Part shown: in pieces, positions 20,801 to 33,700 of the stretch | Layout of the letters: the number at the start of each line of letters is the position of its first letter | How positions within the stretch are numbered: the first letter of the stretch is position 1 | From: Arthonia radiata | Taxonomy: Eukaryota > Ascomycota > Arthoniomycetes > Arthoniales > Arthoniaceae | Reading direction: 5' to 3' | NCBI GenBank assembly: GCA_002989075.1 | Contig: PSQN01000017.1 | Span: forward strand, 2,673,453-2,737,452 | DNA: 64,000 nt | Made by a program: the position numbers and the translations under genes | The notes under the pieces: model-generated | What the model saw: the letters and a program-made list of their open reading frames with translations, nothing else | What the model was told of the DNA's origin: nothing | Databases searched by the model: none

Positions 20801-21693
20801 GGTGGCCTACAGACAAATTAGTCTGACAACTGCCTGCGCGGATGGCTCCGCACTCACCGTCTCTCCGCGCGTCTTCTCACTTTCCCACTCTACCTCGCGG
20901 CCACTTCGAACGACCTCTTTCATCCAAAGCCAGATGCCAGAGCTGATACATGCGCCCAGCGGTATGAGACCCAGCAGACTCCCACCAAACATCTTGCCAA
21001 GGACAACAATCGCAAGCAGTACACCACCACAGAGTATACCCGCCTTCTTCTCCATCGCCGCGAAATAGGGTTCATAGCTAACAGAAGGTGTTGGATGGAA
21101 GAGAATGTTCGTCTTTTCGCCGTGGATTGGGACGTCGGATGTGGTTCCAGGCTCCACGGGGTCCGGCGGCGCTGTGATATCTTGGTTATGGGCGTACTCG
21201 TTATTGCTCTGCGATGCGTCGGTCTTGACAGGCTGCAAAACTACATTAGCACCTTTCACTTAATGGGAATTGAGAGTCTCACAGTGTCTTTTCCTAGGTT
21301 GGCATTGGGTACGGAAAGCTAGATCAGGTCAGCACAAGTCGAGCATTGGCCAGGTTTGTGAGAGCGTACGGTTGGGTTCTTGACATTGTTCATGGTATCC
21401 TTGTTGACATCTTCAATGACCACTTCCCTTCCTGTGGTTGGATCGGTGACCCTCTTCTGCGATCCCTTGACAGCGAGGTCTTGCGGCTGATGTGGGACAG
21501 CGTCTCCATCTTGTTGCATAGATTGCTGGCCCGACTGGGCCTTGTGGGAGGTTTGGGCGCGTTGTTGCTCGTCGATCTGCTTATCACGGTCCTTCTTGTC
21601 CCTGTCGAGTCTCTCCATGAACTGGTTCACAGTGGGAATCTTGTTCTTCCCACTGTAGTGCCCGCCGGGCTTGTGGACAGTTTCGTCGGCCAT
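17864..21693 (-). CDS. mug190: Mug190-like SMP/C2 membrane-contact protein
   Basis: Four exons on the minus strand (21370-21693, 21283-21318, 20858-21232, 17864-20806) join in frame to give 1225 aa. The junctions read NPTLSVPNANLGKDTPVKT, including a 12-codon microexon. The N-terminus is charged (IPTVNQFMERLD). A hydrophobic hairpin at about residues 185-225 (VLLAIVVLGKMFGG, LIPLGACISSGIWLW) should insert in the ER membrane. An SMP-type lipid-transfer region follows (about 232-450), then a first C2 domain with SDPYITL and a D-x-N-P-x-W motif (about 495-620) and a second, more divergent C2 region (about 680-810). The C-terminus is low complexity. The family (S. pombe Mug190, tricalbins, extended synaptotagmins) tethers ER to the plasma membrane and moves lipids. 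The gene is convergent with the F-box-like cluster. Confidence 0.9.
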
Positions 21694-24600
21694 GATTGCA
21701 ATAGAACGGGAGGAGACTGCCCGTTCTCCAGTTTCAATGGGTACGTAGACCTAGGATGGGGGCCGCAAGGAAGAATTTAAGGTAGTGAGCAAAGTTAGGG
21801 CTTCTACCAAATGACAGGCCAAACGACAGGGGGGATTGTGGCCGAACACGGCCAAGTTTGCAGAAAAGGAGCGCGGTGTTTGGTGTTAGGCCAGGCCACG
21901 AGTCCCAAGCTGCCCAGATTCGGGAGTGGCGTGACATCATCGTCCGATCTATACCCTGTAGGGCTGAAACTCAATGGTGTCTCAGATCCAGCTATGTCAG
22001 GTGGTGAGGTATGCTCCGACCTTTGAACTTCGTTGTTACTCCTTGTCGGCAAAGAGACGGCCAGTTGAGCCACTCGTTGTCCGCAGAATCTCACGGGCCA
22101 GCCACGTCGAGCAGCTGCGATGCCGTGTGCAGCTCTTATCAATGAATACTTATGCAAAGGAGGGCAGGTCGTCAAAGAGCCCCTGATCTTCTCGACCGAG
22201 ACTGGTAAAATCGCCAATAGGCAGCTTCGAGGGTCTATTAAGAACCATAATATAACAGACGCGAAGGGTAAATTTGTAGCACCAGGAAACCCGCATAACT
22301 GGCTTGCACTTTCGAACTGTTTGAGCCCTGACCAGTATCGGGCTGGCTTCGAGAAGGTTGCTAGATGTCTCGCAACGAAAGGAGTAACTAGTTTTGGGCG
22401 GCGCTGCGGACCGTCGCAAGTTGTACCTCAACGTACATACCATTGCCATTGTCTCAAATCATATTTTGTGTTCGACGGAGCAGTGATCAATATGCGTTGA
22501 TCAGGTACGGCCGAGTCTGAAGCTCACTGATTTCTCCAGCGCTGCATCATTGCTGTGCGCTCATGTCGAAGGCTCATCTTTCATTCCTGAACACAAGCTG
22601 CGTGAGCAGATATCACTCTCTCCGCCAGAATCTATCCTGAAGAGCTATTTATGAATTTTCATGGCGAACATTTTGAGGCCCAGTGGCTGACTATACAGTC
22701 GAACTAACAGTAAGTAGAATATACACACCACTTAATGCTTCACCAAGCCAGTATATCCCAGGATGCGAGGCTTGCCGTGCTTAAAGACCTATAGAGGCTG
22801 TCTATCATCTCAGAGAGAATGTGGCTCCTTCGATGGAGGTCGAGAATCGTGGAATTTCCGAGGAAGGCGAAAGCTTTAGTTCTGCAGGATGGTTCAACCG
22901 TGAAGACTTGCGTAGACGGGCAGCAAGTCTGGGCTAGGGTACAAACGAGCAATAGAAGAGTGTTGGTGGTGATAACATTCAACCCCAGTTTAATTGTGCT
23001 AGAGCAGGAGCGTCAACCCGGGTCAGAACCTGGTACTTTCCAAGCCCTGAGGTATGCTGGAAGCTGGAGATGAAATGAGAGAGCAATGCCGTTCTCATGC
23101 TAGCTCGAGTTTCGTATCTTCCTGGCTACGCTATTGTGTTCCGGTCGTCAGATCGCGCTGTCTCATTCTCTTCTTCTACTTCTTCATTTTCAGGCGGAGA
23201 TTCCGCCACATTGTAGTTGCTGCTAAGAACAAGCTGTGGATATTGGTGAGTTGCGCCACCAGACTGACGTTGCAGAGAGTTGTATACCAGACGTTCGAGA
23301 TGCCAGTTGGCCATTATATTTTGGTAGAGCGCTATCGCTTCCCTTACAGCTGAATCTGGAGCCATGTCATTTGTGGTGCTGCCCGGTGACTGGATTGGCG
23401 TCTTTCACTCGGTGCGGAATTGTTAACTCATGTTTGCGGTCCCTCACAACTAGTATTCACCGCATGTTCTGATGCGCGACCGAGTAAGTGCACTACCAGA
23501 CCGACGCGTGCGATTGTCTTGCTCCGTAGGAGTTCTCGGACCTATCTAAGCTTTGCTCCAGCAAGGCTCACAACAGGACAGTCATGGTGATTATATACAA
23601 CAGCAGCAACACGATGCCAAGGATCGCTCCAAGAAGCATCTCCCTGGCGCGCCATGAGCTCGTGTTCATCCTAATGCCCAACCATGCCTCACAATGGCTG
23701 ATTAGGGCCGCAACATCTGCAGCTCGCTGGACCCATGTCTTGTTAGGCATCAACGAGTGCCCGGCAAAGGCTTGCCACAAAGTTGCAAGCCCGCGGGTGG
23801 GTCTCATTCCTCAAGCAAGAACCTTGCAGTTCTACAAAATATCAAAATGGAATCCATCATAATCACTTCGCACCACAGCCGAGAAGAGAAGGACACGAGT
23901 GAGCGGGTTTTGAGGGTTCGAATCTCTCCCAAAAGCTTGCGACCGGCCCAGCAGATGCCACTGCGAGCGTCATTGTGACGAAAGCTGTAGAGCCCTGAGA
24001 TACTCGCCATGGACTACTTGCCACACACATGGTTCGCCTTGCGGTCGGCCACCTCGGTGTTTTCTCTGATACGATGTCATGATCGTCAACATTGGATCAG
24101 CAACAGTGATGAAGAAGCGGCCTGCACGGACACAAGTACAGCCTGGAGTGGAGCTTGAAAATCGTCTGTGGTACTTCATGGATGGCTCTGGAGCATTTTC
24201 AAGATCGCCCTGGTGCGCAATACACGGATGTGAGGCCTCTAGACCTTGGGACAGACGGACAGCATCACGATGAGCGGGAGGAAGGTAAGCGTACGATCTC
24301 GCGGGCCTTGACTGTTATGCCGTCCATGCTGCCAGCGGAGGGCATCTGGACAGAGAGACTGTCGTCTGCATGTCGACGGGTTCGCGAGGTGCTGTCGCGA
24401 GGTGCAGAAGAAGCCACCCAGGCGTGAAAATGACTCGGAACGGATGGAGGCTGGTGCTGGAGGAGGAGTTCCGAGTAGCGGCCGCAACATGGATGCGCTT
24501 TGCACCACCTTACCCGAACAGGCTCCCCCGCAGCTGTCGTCTCTCGCGCTTGCCTCAATCTGTGACAAGCGCCACCGACACGGCACTCGTTCATTCGCGT

Positions 24601-26351
24601 CCCCCCTCTCGAACGATTCAACGGTTGTCAAAATCCATCCATGATCAGGTCGTTCGTCTCATCTGAGTACTCTCCCTCAGAGCCTGGCGGCTTGTATTGT
24701 CGACGGTCCTGCTCTTACTCGGGGAGGTCGTGCTGGTGCTGGGGTGGCGGTGGCATTGTCGTACCATTGCAAGGCTTCAGATGTTGCGGGAGCAAGCGAC
24801 TCATCCCCCTCTCGACCCGTCACAAGCAGTATCATGCATGTCTCGGGGCATTGTTCCCTGCTTCTATGGACAGCTGCGAGCACACGACAATCTCTTCGAT
24901 TCTTTGCTCTGGGTCCTAGTGTCGTCTTTTTGCTCGAACACCTGGACGATCACTTGCATGCCGCTGGCACCGTCTCGTCGAGGCCATACCCAAAACGCCC
25001 ATGACTGGAGAAAGCCTCTGGTCTGTCGATCGCTATGGTCAGGAGGCCATTCTGGCCCCGCGTCTGGGTCACTCCATTGCTCGTCGTTGATTTGGCAGAA
25101 ACGACCCATTGGCAGTGATCCAACATGTCGGGTGGCGCCTTTCCCCACACTATGGACGTCAAGCTTGCAGGGCTGCAAATATTCGTGCAGCTTGGTCCAC
25201 TAGAGCACTGCGGAGACACCACATACGCCTTGAAAGTCCTTGAAAGGTCCATATCTCTTTTTCATCCCATAGAGTTATAGACCGGTATTGGGGGTGGTAG
25301 GCGTTTGGCTTTTTGCTCTTCAACCTGATACACCATATGCTAGCCACTGTGGCTCTTGACATAACTCATCAGTACTTTATCCAATCTGGTACAAGCTGTG
25401 TGCGCGTCTGCGTTCACGCCCATGAAGACCGAGGGTCCTACGTGGTGAGCACTCGACTGCACCACACGTCTCTGCATAGATAACAGTCAGGTCCTCCGCA
25501 GTTGTAAGTTGGCCAGAAAGCTCGAGAGCTACTTACTGACCATGCAAAGGATACATTCGGTCACCACGAAAGAAGACTTTCGAAGAATCTGTTCAGCAAC
25601 AGCAACCAACGCACAACTCTTACGACGAGACGACGCTCATGTTACATACCAGCATGGCGTATGCTGGGTGGAATGCGGGCGGACTGGCTCAATGGCAAGG
25701 CTCGCCATGGCAGTATCCAGAAGGGTAAGCCTTTTTCATTGTTTGTCATTGTTTGCGTGGTTGCCTGTCGTGATCGCCCCAGGTCTCGCTGTGATGCGGA
25801 CGCCCAATCTTGACATGAGCGCTGTCGGTTCGCCGCCGCCAGGAAATAGTCGAACAGATATTGTCGGATAGCGGCAGCGTTACTGCGGTCTTTGATCAAG
25901 CTCTCTCTCGCGGGGATCAGAAAGCGCGCCTCGGAGCGGCGATGACTTGTTGTTCCGAGGACGGTGTCACAATAAGCGAGACTCACGGCATCATCCCAAG
26001 CTTAGAGGACAGAGGTGCTGGTTGGGGCGCCCTCAGCATGATCGCACCCTGCAAAGTCACGCCATCATAAACACAGCATAGACGAAGATCCAGTAGCGCG
26101 AGGGACTCGCCAGCAAATCAGGTGTATCCTTGGCTCGGTGTTGGCTCTCAGAGACTTGATTGATGGGCAAGCGTTGACAAGAGCACATTCAGATGTCGGT
26201 GTCGGGTGCTGACTAGTACACCATGTAATCATCTTGTGTGACCTGTATGATCCGAATGCTCTTCGCGGTGATGATGAACAGCATCAGTTGCCCTGTCGTA
26301 CTGTGCGTGTTTTCGAGGGAAGACTAAGCTGACAATTTTATCTACATCTAG
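21694..26351. other. 4.6-kb gene-free stretch
   Basis: No open frame here is longer than about 170 codons, and none has a recognisable domain or splice-supported extension. I looked for transposase or reverse transcriptase motifs and terminal repeats and saw none. Composition resembles the rest of the window rather than AT-rich RIP-affected DNA. The left end should contain the mug190 promoter and the right end the first exon of the Psp1-like gene. Confidence 0.45.
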
Positions 26352-28441
26352 GCCGTATGACGCGCAATCAGCGACGTCGTCGAAACTGCCAGCAATCGGT
26401 TCCGAAAGAAGACAGGTACGTGGGCGATATTCTGTTTCCATAGTCAAGAGGTCCGATAATGTAACACTTGGTGCAATTGTGTCGAAGGCTTGCTAGGTTG
26501 ACGGTGGTGCATCTGGAAGCTAGCAAACAAACAGACATTTCGCTAACAACTTCGCTCTGCAGAGCATCACCACCAGACCGCCCCGATACTCCCCGACCCT
26601 ACACTCGCACCGTCCGCCTTCATGGCAAGATGAGATCGGTGATCCGAAGAGTCGAAGTCCTGTTGACTTCTCTAGTACGTGAGGAGCTCTTCCAGACTCT
26701 CAACTCTAGAATGTGGCAAACATCGGCCGAAGTCGAAGCTGACGCCGGACCTCGCAGCACAACCTCATCCATACGACATCGAAAGCGCCAACGCACAGCA
26801 TCTACAGAGGCGGCCGCCAAAGCCATACGATCTAGGAAATCTCAACGGCAGAGGCACGAAAGGCCGATCGAGCTCCACGCCTGCCGCAGACGCAGTAAAG
26901 CCAAACGCGTTTGTCAATCAATCATCTCGTCTCCGTCATCTGTCAATGTCTGGCCAACGAGATGCCCGCGAGGCCGCTCGTTCTTCGATCCGCCTCACAA
27001 GGTCGCCAACCGAATTCGTTCCAAGCTCCATGCGTAACACGTCCTTCAACATTCCCGAAGAAGCAGTAGCCGGTCAGAACCATCCTGGTTTTGACGATCT
27101 GCTCAGTCGACAGCTGCCCAACATGTCTGCCATGGCTGCTCATCAGTCAAGACCGCAGCCGAGCACACAGCGAAACCCACGCCTGGCTCCTCGTTCGAAC
27201 CCACAACCGGTGGGGGACTTCGGCGGACGCGGACCTCCACAGCAAGATCCCAGGCACTTCCGTAATGTCAGTAGCAACTCCAGCAGGAGCAGTGAGCCAG
27301 AGATCATCGATCCGCCTACCGGTCTCACCCGCATGAAACAAGAGGCTCCACGAGAGACGAACATAAGAGAGTTCCAAGAAATGAAGATGCCTCCTCCAAG
27401 GCCCGGGTCACCCAATTTAGACTTTGACGGAAGCTTTGCAGATTACGCTGACCACATGCTCACGTTGAGGGACGCTCTGCCACCAATGGAAGAGATGGAG
27501 CCCGTCGACTTCCCCCCGGAGCTTCGCGCAGCTTACGAGAATCCTGAAGCTCGCTCTGAAGAGATTGAACACTACCTGAAACTCCTTGAGACGGAGACGC
27601 CCCCAGATCCAGACCTGGCTCGCTCTCTCGGCATTGGTGCTTACCAATACAAGCTGATGAAGATGAGGGATACCGTCCGTCGCACCATCCCTAACAGCAC
27701 CTTTCCATTCTTCAACGGCGATAAGATCGACGATCAGATCCAGAACTATCCCATGGACGTTCAGATGGCGTTCAATAGTATGTTCCATTCATCCTTGACC
27801 ATCATTCGCGTATTCTAACACCACACACAGATCCCCCACCGACTCAAAAGTCCCACTTCGTCGTCGTAACCTTCAAACACCACCGCGCCGAAGTCTTCCT
27901 CCACGCGCAGGCCCAGAACTTCGTCGACCCCCTCAAGCTCGGCGAAATAGTCGTCGTGCAAGCCGACCGCGGCGAGAACGTCGGCCAAGTCTGGCACATC
28001 TGCGACACCATGATCGAGGCGGAGCGCTTCGCGCGCGACCTCAACTCGGAGCAACTCAACAACCTGCTCAACTACGCGCGCATCTACGTCGCGCAGGCGC
28101 AGTCGCTGAAGCCGCTGCAGAGCACGTACAAGGTCCAAAGCCAGCCCGGCTGGGTCATCCGCCGCGCCGAGAACCACTACCTCCCCGACCTGCAGCGCAA
28201 GGAGCACGACGAGACCAAGGCAAAGCGCATCGCCGCGCAGAAGGCGGACGAGATGGGCTTTCCGCTCGAGATCTTGGATACCGAGTTCCAGATCGATCAC
28301 CAGAAATTGACGATTTACTACATCAGCTCGGAGTACGTGCGCTTCAAGGAGCTTGTGAATAATATTTACAAGATCTATAAGATGCGCATCTGGATGAGCT
28401 CGGTGAATCCGCAGAAGGAGCCGGAGATGTTTGATTTTTAG
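26352..28441 (+). CDS. Psp1 C-terminal domain protein (5' end not found)
   Basis: Carries a Psp1 C-terminal domain in its last exon (HFVVVTFKH, then LGEIVVVQADRGENVGQV). The domain is known from yeast Psp1, a suppressor of DNA polymerase defects, and from bacterial relatives; its molecular role is not settled. Exons I support are 26352-26415, 26563-26674, 26710-27777 and 27831-28441. All keep frame, and the intron at 26416-26562 has a GCTAAC branch and CTGCAG end. The intron at 26675-26709 (GTACGT..CTCTAG) is only 35 nt and is tentative. Exon 26352-26415 starts in mid-codon after ATCTAG, so a first exon lies further upstream. The N-terminal two thirds is Pro/Ser/Arg-rich and probably disordered. 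It converges on the acyl-CoA dehydrogenase gene, 242 nt away. Confidence 0.8.
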
Positions 28442-28683
28442 GGACGCTGCGGTGGATTTCGTACGTTCGTTGGCGTTTTGGCGGCGCAAAAGACCTCGAC
28501 AGGAGGCTACGAACAGATTGTATACACTATTAGATCGCTTCTGTGTTGGATAAATGCTGCGTTCTTGTTCAGCCTCCATTTTCTTGCTCTATTGTCTTCT
28601 AAATGCCCTGAGCAGCCGATCCACCTTCGTAGCCTCAATAAGGCCATTTCACGACCAAACCCATCATCGTGACCACCAAACCC

Positions 28684-30123
28684 TCACAACTTACTTACCT
28701 CCACCGGCGCACGCGTCTTCCCCAGCCCAAATATCCACCCACCCACCTTCCGCATCTGCACCTCCTCACTCCCCTCCGTAATCCGATACCGCCGATGATG
28801 CCGATAAATATGCTCAAACGGCTCATGCCGACTATACCCATCGCCACCGAAAATCTGTATCGCGCGATCCGCGGCCTCGCACACCAGCCGGTTCGCCCAG
28901 TAATTGCACATGCTGACCTTGCCTGACAGCTTCTCTTCCACTTCTGAATGCGGTATCCGATCCATTTCCGTTGCTGTTTGTAGAATGAGCAGCCGAAGGG
29001 CAGTCGCCTGCGTGGAGAGCTCGACGAGCGGGAACTGAATTGCTTGGTTCTGCGCCAGCGGGCGGCCGAAGGGTTTGCGCTCGAGTGCGCGGCGGACGCT
29101 GCGGCGGATGCAGTATTGTGCCGCCCCGAGACTGGAGGCGGCCTGGCGGATGCGGTTTTCGTGGATGAATGCTTGTGCCACTTTCAAGCCGCCGCCGACG
29201 CCGCCGAGGACCGCTGCGTCGGGCACGAAGACATCCGTCAAAGAAATGGTGGCGTGGTCGGTCGGCATGTTGAACGTCCATTCGAAGGAGTCGATCGTGA
29301 AGCCTGGTGCTGTGACGGGCGTGATGAAACAGGTTATGCCCTGCGCAGACCCGGCTTTGTGGGATGTCCGCGCGAAGATGAAGGAGTGCGTGGCGGTGTC
29401 CATGCCTGTTTGCCATTTCTTACGCCCGTTGATGCGCCAGCCTTTTCTGCCGTTGTGGGTGTAAGGGACGGCGCTCGTGTCCATGTGCGTGGCGTCGCTG
29501 CCGTGATCTGGCTCTGTCAGGCCGAATGTGGGACGCACTTTGTGCTCGAGCAGGCCGTGGATGAGCCAGTCTCGCTGTCCCGTGTCTGCGTACAGCTCTG
29601 CGTCGTCGGGTAGCGCAGTTTCCAAGGAGCGGGCGTGGTCCCGCGCCATGGCCACGAGTGGGAAGTTGCCGACGACAGAGTGCTCGGTCTGGAGGTCGTT
29701 GAAGAGACCGAGACCACGCGATGCGAGGTGCATGCGTATAGCTGCCATCCAAAGATTCAGGCCGCGAGAGTCGCCGTGGGGGTTTTGGCCGCCATACTGA
29801 CGGGGGAGGGAGAGGCGGTGGAAACCTGCCTTGTGCCGACCGTCAGCTCATGGTGTCGGTATGTTTCGCTTTTGAGAGGCCGTGTCAGACGTGTGAGTTG
29901 TTGAGGATCTTACTCGATCAGCCCTCCTCACGGCCTCTGCAAGTAGATCCGTCCATTCTTTACGCGGGAGTCCGGTGTCAGGCTGAGTGCGCGCGAACTC
30001 GCGCCGGTGATCGAAGAAGCGCTCGTTGTCGTCGGCATTCTGGAGGGGAGTGATTTCGGCGGCGATGAAAGCGTCCAGGCGCTGAATGTATGCTAAGAGC
30101 TCGGGAGGGAGATCGAAGTTCAT
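28684..30123 (-). CDS. acyl-CoA dehydrogenase, probably peroxisomal
   Basis: A flavoenzyme that introduces the 2,3 double bond in an acyl-CoA. Exons 29914-30123 and 28684-29829 (minus strand) give 451 aa. The intron (GTAAGA to ACAAG) keeps frame, and the alternative CAG four bases downstream would not. The FAD-binding signature appears as GLTEPDHGSDATHM. A substrate-site block (ASSLGAAQYCIRR...ERKPFGRPLAQNQAIQF) follows, then IFGGDGYSR and RYRITEG, where the Glu before Gly matches the usual catalytic base. Two signature positions are unusual: His for the small residue before GSD, and HE after GYSR where E is expected first. The protein ends in SKL, a type 1 peroxisomal signal, so it probably acts in peroxisomes rather than mitochondria. 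Substrate chain type cannot be told. Confidence 0.9.
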
Positions 30124-30750
30124 ATTATCATTATAATCAAAGAAATGTTCGCCAGCAAACAGTGTCTACAAGCTCATGGTACAACAGTACTAAGCGCAAC
30201 TAGTAGCTTATGACCCAGGCAAGCTTCAAACCTGCCTCATTGCCAGAGCAAACGAGATGATGGGTTCAGATGAGTACCACTGAGTACCTACTTTGGTTAT
30301 TCCGGGCCGAGCTTTTGCGGGGAAGTGTGGAGAGCTAAATTCACACAAGGAAGGGTTGCCGGCCAATATTCAGAGCGTCTCATCCAGCGAAACGACGTGA
30401 AACAATGTTTGACCGAGCGCGCAATGTGACCTGTTATCACACCAGCGAAATGGAATCGCCATTGCTATGTGAATAGCCAAATTCGTACTGTGCGCAAACG
30501 CTTGAGTGAATGTGATAGGCCGCGGGCGACAACCAGTCTTGAGATACACACTGCGGGAGCACAGCAGGGTGATGAATAATCAGGCTGTTCCGTGGTGTGG
30601 CATGCCGTCTAGGGGAGGACTGTCCTGTCTGCAGACCACGCAGGGGCTTGAGAAGCCACATCAGACGCCATTGTCAGCAGTTGAGGATATCATCGAATGG
30701 CCTTTCAGCGGTTATAGGACCTCTCCAACTTCAGTAATGCTACATGCCGT
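30124..30750. other. intergenic, no gene seen
   Basis: About 630 bases: promoter of the acyl-CoA dehydrogenase gene (transcribed leftward) and the 3' region of the HECT gene (also leftward). Short open frames only. Confidence 0.5.
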
Positions 30751-33700
30751 TCATCGTAAACCAAAACCTTCGCTCATTGATACAGCCCTCCATAACTTGT
30801 CCGCAAGCTCTTCCTTACTGCGGTATTGGTACACCATCAACACGTTAAAGCACGTTCTGGCGATGGGGAATCTCGTCCGATCCGGCCCTGCGTAGGTGAG
30901 CGTGATGACCAGACTGGTCGCTCCGACCGCGGGTATCCGATCGCTGCCTGTGATGAAGCTCAGTAGATTGCGCTGATCTTGCGCATTAGCCTCCTCAAGC
31001 AGCTCCCAGAACCAGCCAATAACTGGGATGTCTCCATCAGGACAGCGAGCAGTCTTGTCCCCAACCTTCCAGCCCTGGTATGCAGCGACCCCACGCAGGC
31101 TAGAGACATCCAGGCCTTCATCTGAGCCACGAACGAGAAGCTCAATCTCCTCGGGTTGGAAGAGCGATAGTGCGTTGCCTCCACAGACGGTGAAGAATCC
31201 GCGCTTGAAAGGCTCAAACTGCCGCGCAACTTGTGTATCGAGCATGAACCGGATGTAGAGGTCGACGAACTCAGCGCGATTCGCATTGGTCACCGCTCGC
31301 TTCTGGCCTCCATCGCAAAGCGGAACTTCTGAACCCGCACCGTAAGCCGAGACTTCTGCGACAAAGTCACGGCAGAACGTTTCTTGTACGTTGCCGTCAA
31401 ATTCAAGAAGCTGCTTCAGACCACGCGCTAGCGATGGCCGCAGCTCGGCCAGATCGTCCAAGGTGTAATGGAGAGGCGGCCGCATCATGAGCGGCTTGCC
31501 CTTTGCTGGAGGTGGGCTGGAGGCCAGCAGCTTCTTGAACGTGAAAGGCGGCAGAGGCACATCGATGATGGTCGTGTGGTAAATTGCAAGCCCGAGCAGG
31601 GCACCAACCAAGAAGAAACGGTCAGAGGACTCGAATGAGTTGGGATTGAAGTAACAAAACCTGGACTCTTCGTCATAGAGAAATAGACCTGTAGCAGGTA
31701 AGCGATGCGAAGTCGTGTTGACAAGGTCAGACGTACCGTAGTTGGGATCAAATATTTCACGAGCTAGCAGCATGAACCACTCCTTGCGGAGACCACCAGC
31801 GTCGATTCCCTCCTCATTCGTGAACTGTACCTTGAGACTCTTTTTGATGTCCTCTTGTCCGGTCCCGACCACTTCACTAATACCGTTGAGCGAGTCTTCT
31901 ACTAAGCAGTCGCGCCTCACTTTTAGCATAATGTGTTGGTCAAGAGCTTTGTTTTTCAGTAAGCTGTCAAAGAACGCTTCTCGAGCCCTGCTTTCCATCT
32001 GACGTCTTGCGTCATGCTCCATTATACGGATCTTTGCGCCGACAGACAAGAAAAAAGGATATTGACAAAAGGCGAACCTCGACTTCGAAGATTCCCACGT
32101 GTCAAAGTCCGCGATCAAGTCCATCATGTCTACCATGGTGTTGTAGAAGTCCGAAGAGGACAACAGTTGACCGCGGATCTTGATGTGTGTTCTGGAAATC
32201 GAGCCAGGGCGTGACATTCTGGCATCTTCAGCGAGCGTACTAGCCATTCGTTCTCCAGCAAAGTTTCTGTTTGCCGTGAACAACAAAGACATGACTCTAG
32301 CAGTTGCACGGACCTGCCAATCCTCGCTATACAGCGCATTCTGACTTGGCTTGTCAGCAGCACCCTTGCTCGGCCCACTAAGCCCCAGGGCAGCGTGCAG
32401 TGTAGCAGAAGTGTCGGCACTGGTGCCACTTAGGTTTGGTATAAGACCGGCAGTTGGATTGGCAATGTTACTTCTCTTGCGTCCATGCGAGCGCTTGAGT
32501 CTGTGGGTGAGGAAACGTTCCAGGACGTCAACTATGGTACGAAAACGTGGCTCTTCGTAACGGGAGAACCAAGCGATGAGGTGTCGATGGCAATCATTGG
32601 ATAGGTTTGACATAATGCCCAGGATGCGTTTGATGATCCCATACGCATGGCCAGCCTCAAATGCATTCATCCCGAGTCCTGCATATGCTGATGGCTTCGA
32701 AGGATGGATCATAGGGTTAGCTAGCAGTAGTAACAGGAATCTCGTATCTTGCGGTTCTCGTAGAGGACGACCGGGTCTTTTGAGCAAGCTTTCCGCGCAC
32801 TTGAGCAACGTCTGATGTAGATGCGTTCGCGCCTCGGAAAGGTGACGGTCAATCTCCTCCGAGTTCAGGTTATGCTGCTCCGTCTCTCTTAGACGCTCAC
32901 GCCAGTTCAGACCAGCCCGCAGTATTGTGTCATACCAATTGTCGACTTCGAACCAGTTGACATGAGGACTCTTCAGACTGACAAGGGTTCTGCTAGCTTC
33001 CTGACCTCGATCTGACTTTCTTCGTTGACCGAAAGGCGCTCGTTCCTCCATGCCCGTCCACCAAAGACCGTTCGCAGCGACGTCCCCAAGGAGAAGTGTC
33101 TTGGCGTCAATTTCAGAAAGATTCACATCATGAGCTATGTGCCCAGGTGGGGGCGCCAATGTCTGCGCAGGAGCGCGCTTTGGGGGGGAGCGCGCTGTCC
33201 TCGGCCTTGCGCTTTCCGCATTACTAGCTACTCGAGGGCGCGGCCGCGGCGTCAGGAACGACGTACTGAGACACTCTTGATCGCCGTACGAGCGCATGAT
33301 GTAATCTTCAAGAGGCTTGAATATCCGGCTCGGGGGCAGCATTGGCTGCGTCCGGCCTTCTTGGGCTGTCGCAGCTTCTTTCCGCTGTTGGCCTCCTTCG
33401 TTTCCGTTTTCGATGATTGGATTGGCCGGAGCTGATGGAGCTTTGCGGGCTGGTCGCATAGGAATCGATTGACTAGCAGCGCCAACTGGTTTTCGAGGGA
33501 TGTTCGAGCTTGAGGTAATGCCACCTGCTTTGGCGTCCAAGTTGTGACTTGGTCGCCTTTGATGACGAAAGTTCAGTGAGCGGTCTGGCGAGTTGGTCTG
33601 CTCAAATGAGAACGGCTGCGGTTGCAAAAGGTCCTCAGGTGGTGTCACAGGAAGGTCTTTCACACGGTCCATGAACGTCCTCAGTCCAGGGCTCGTAGGA

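Noticed and set aside
23905-23935. tRNA-like B box (GGGTTCGAATCTC)
   Set aside because: The T-arm can pair, but no matching acceptor strand, A box or anticodon stem is found upstream.
21694-26351. Possible decayed transposon
   Set aside because: No transposase or polymerase motif, terminal repeat or AT-rich RIP signature was visible.
29044-29613. 189-codon + strand open frame
   Set aside because: Lies wholly opposite the acyl-CoA dehydrogenase exon; a codon-bias shadow.
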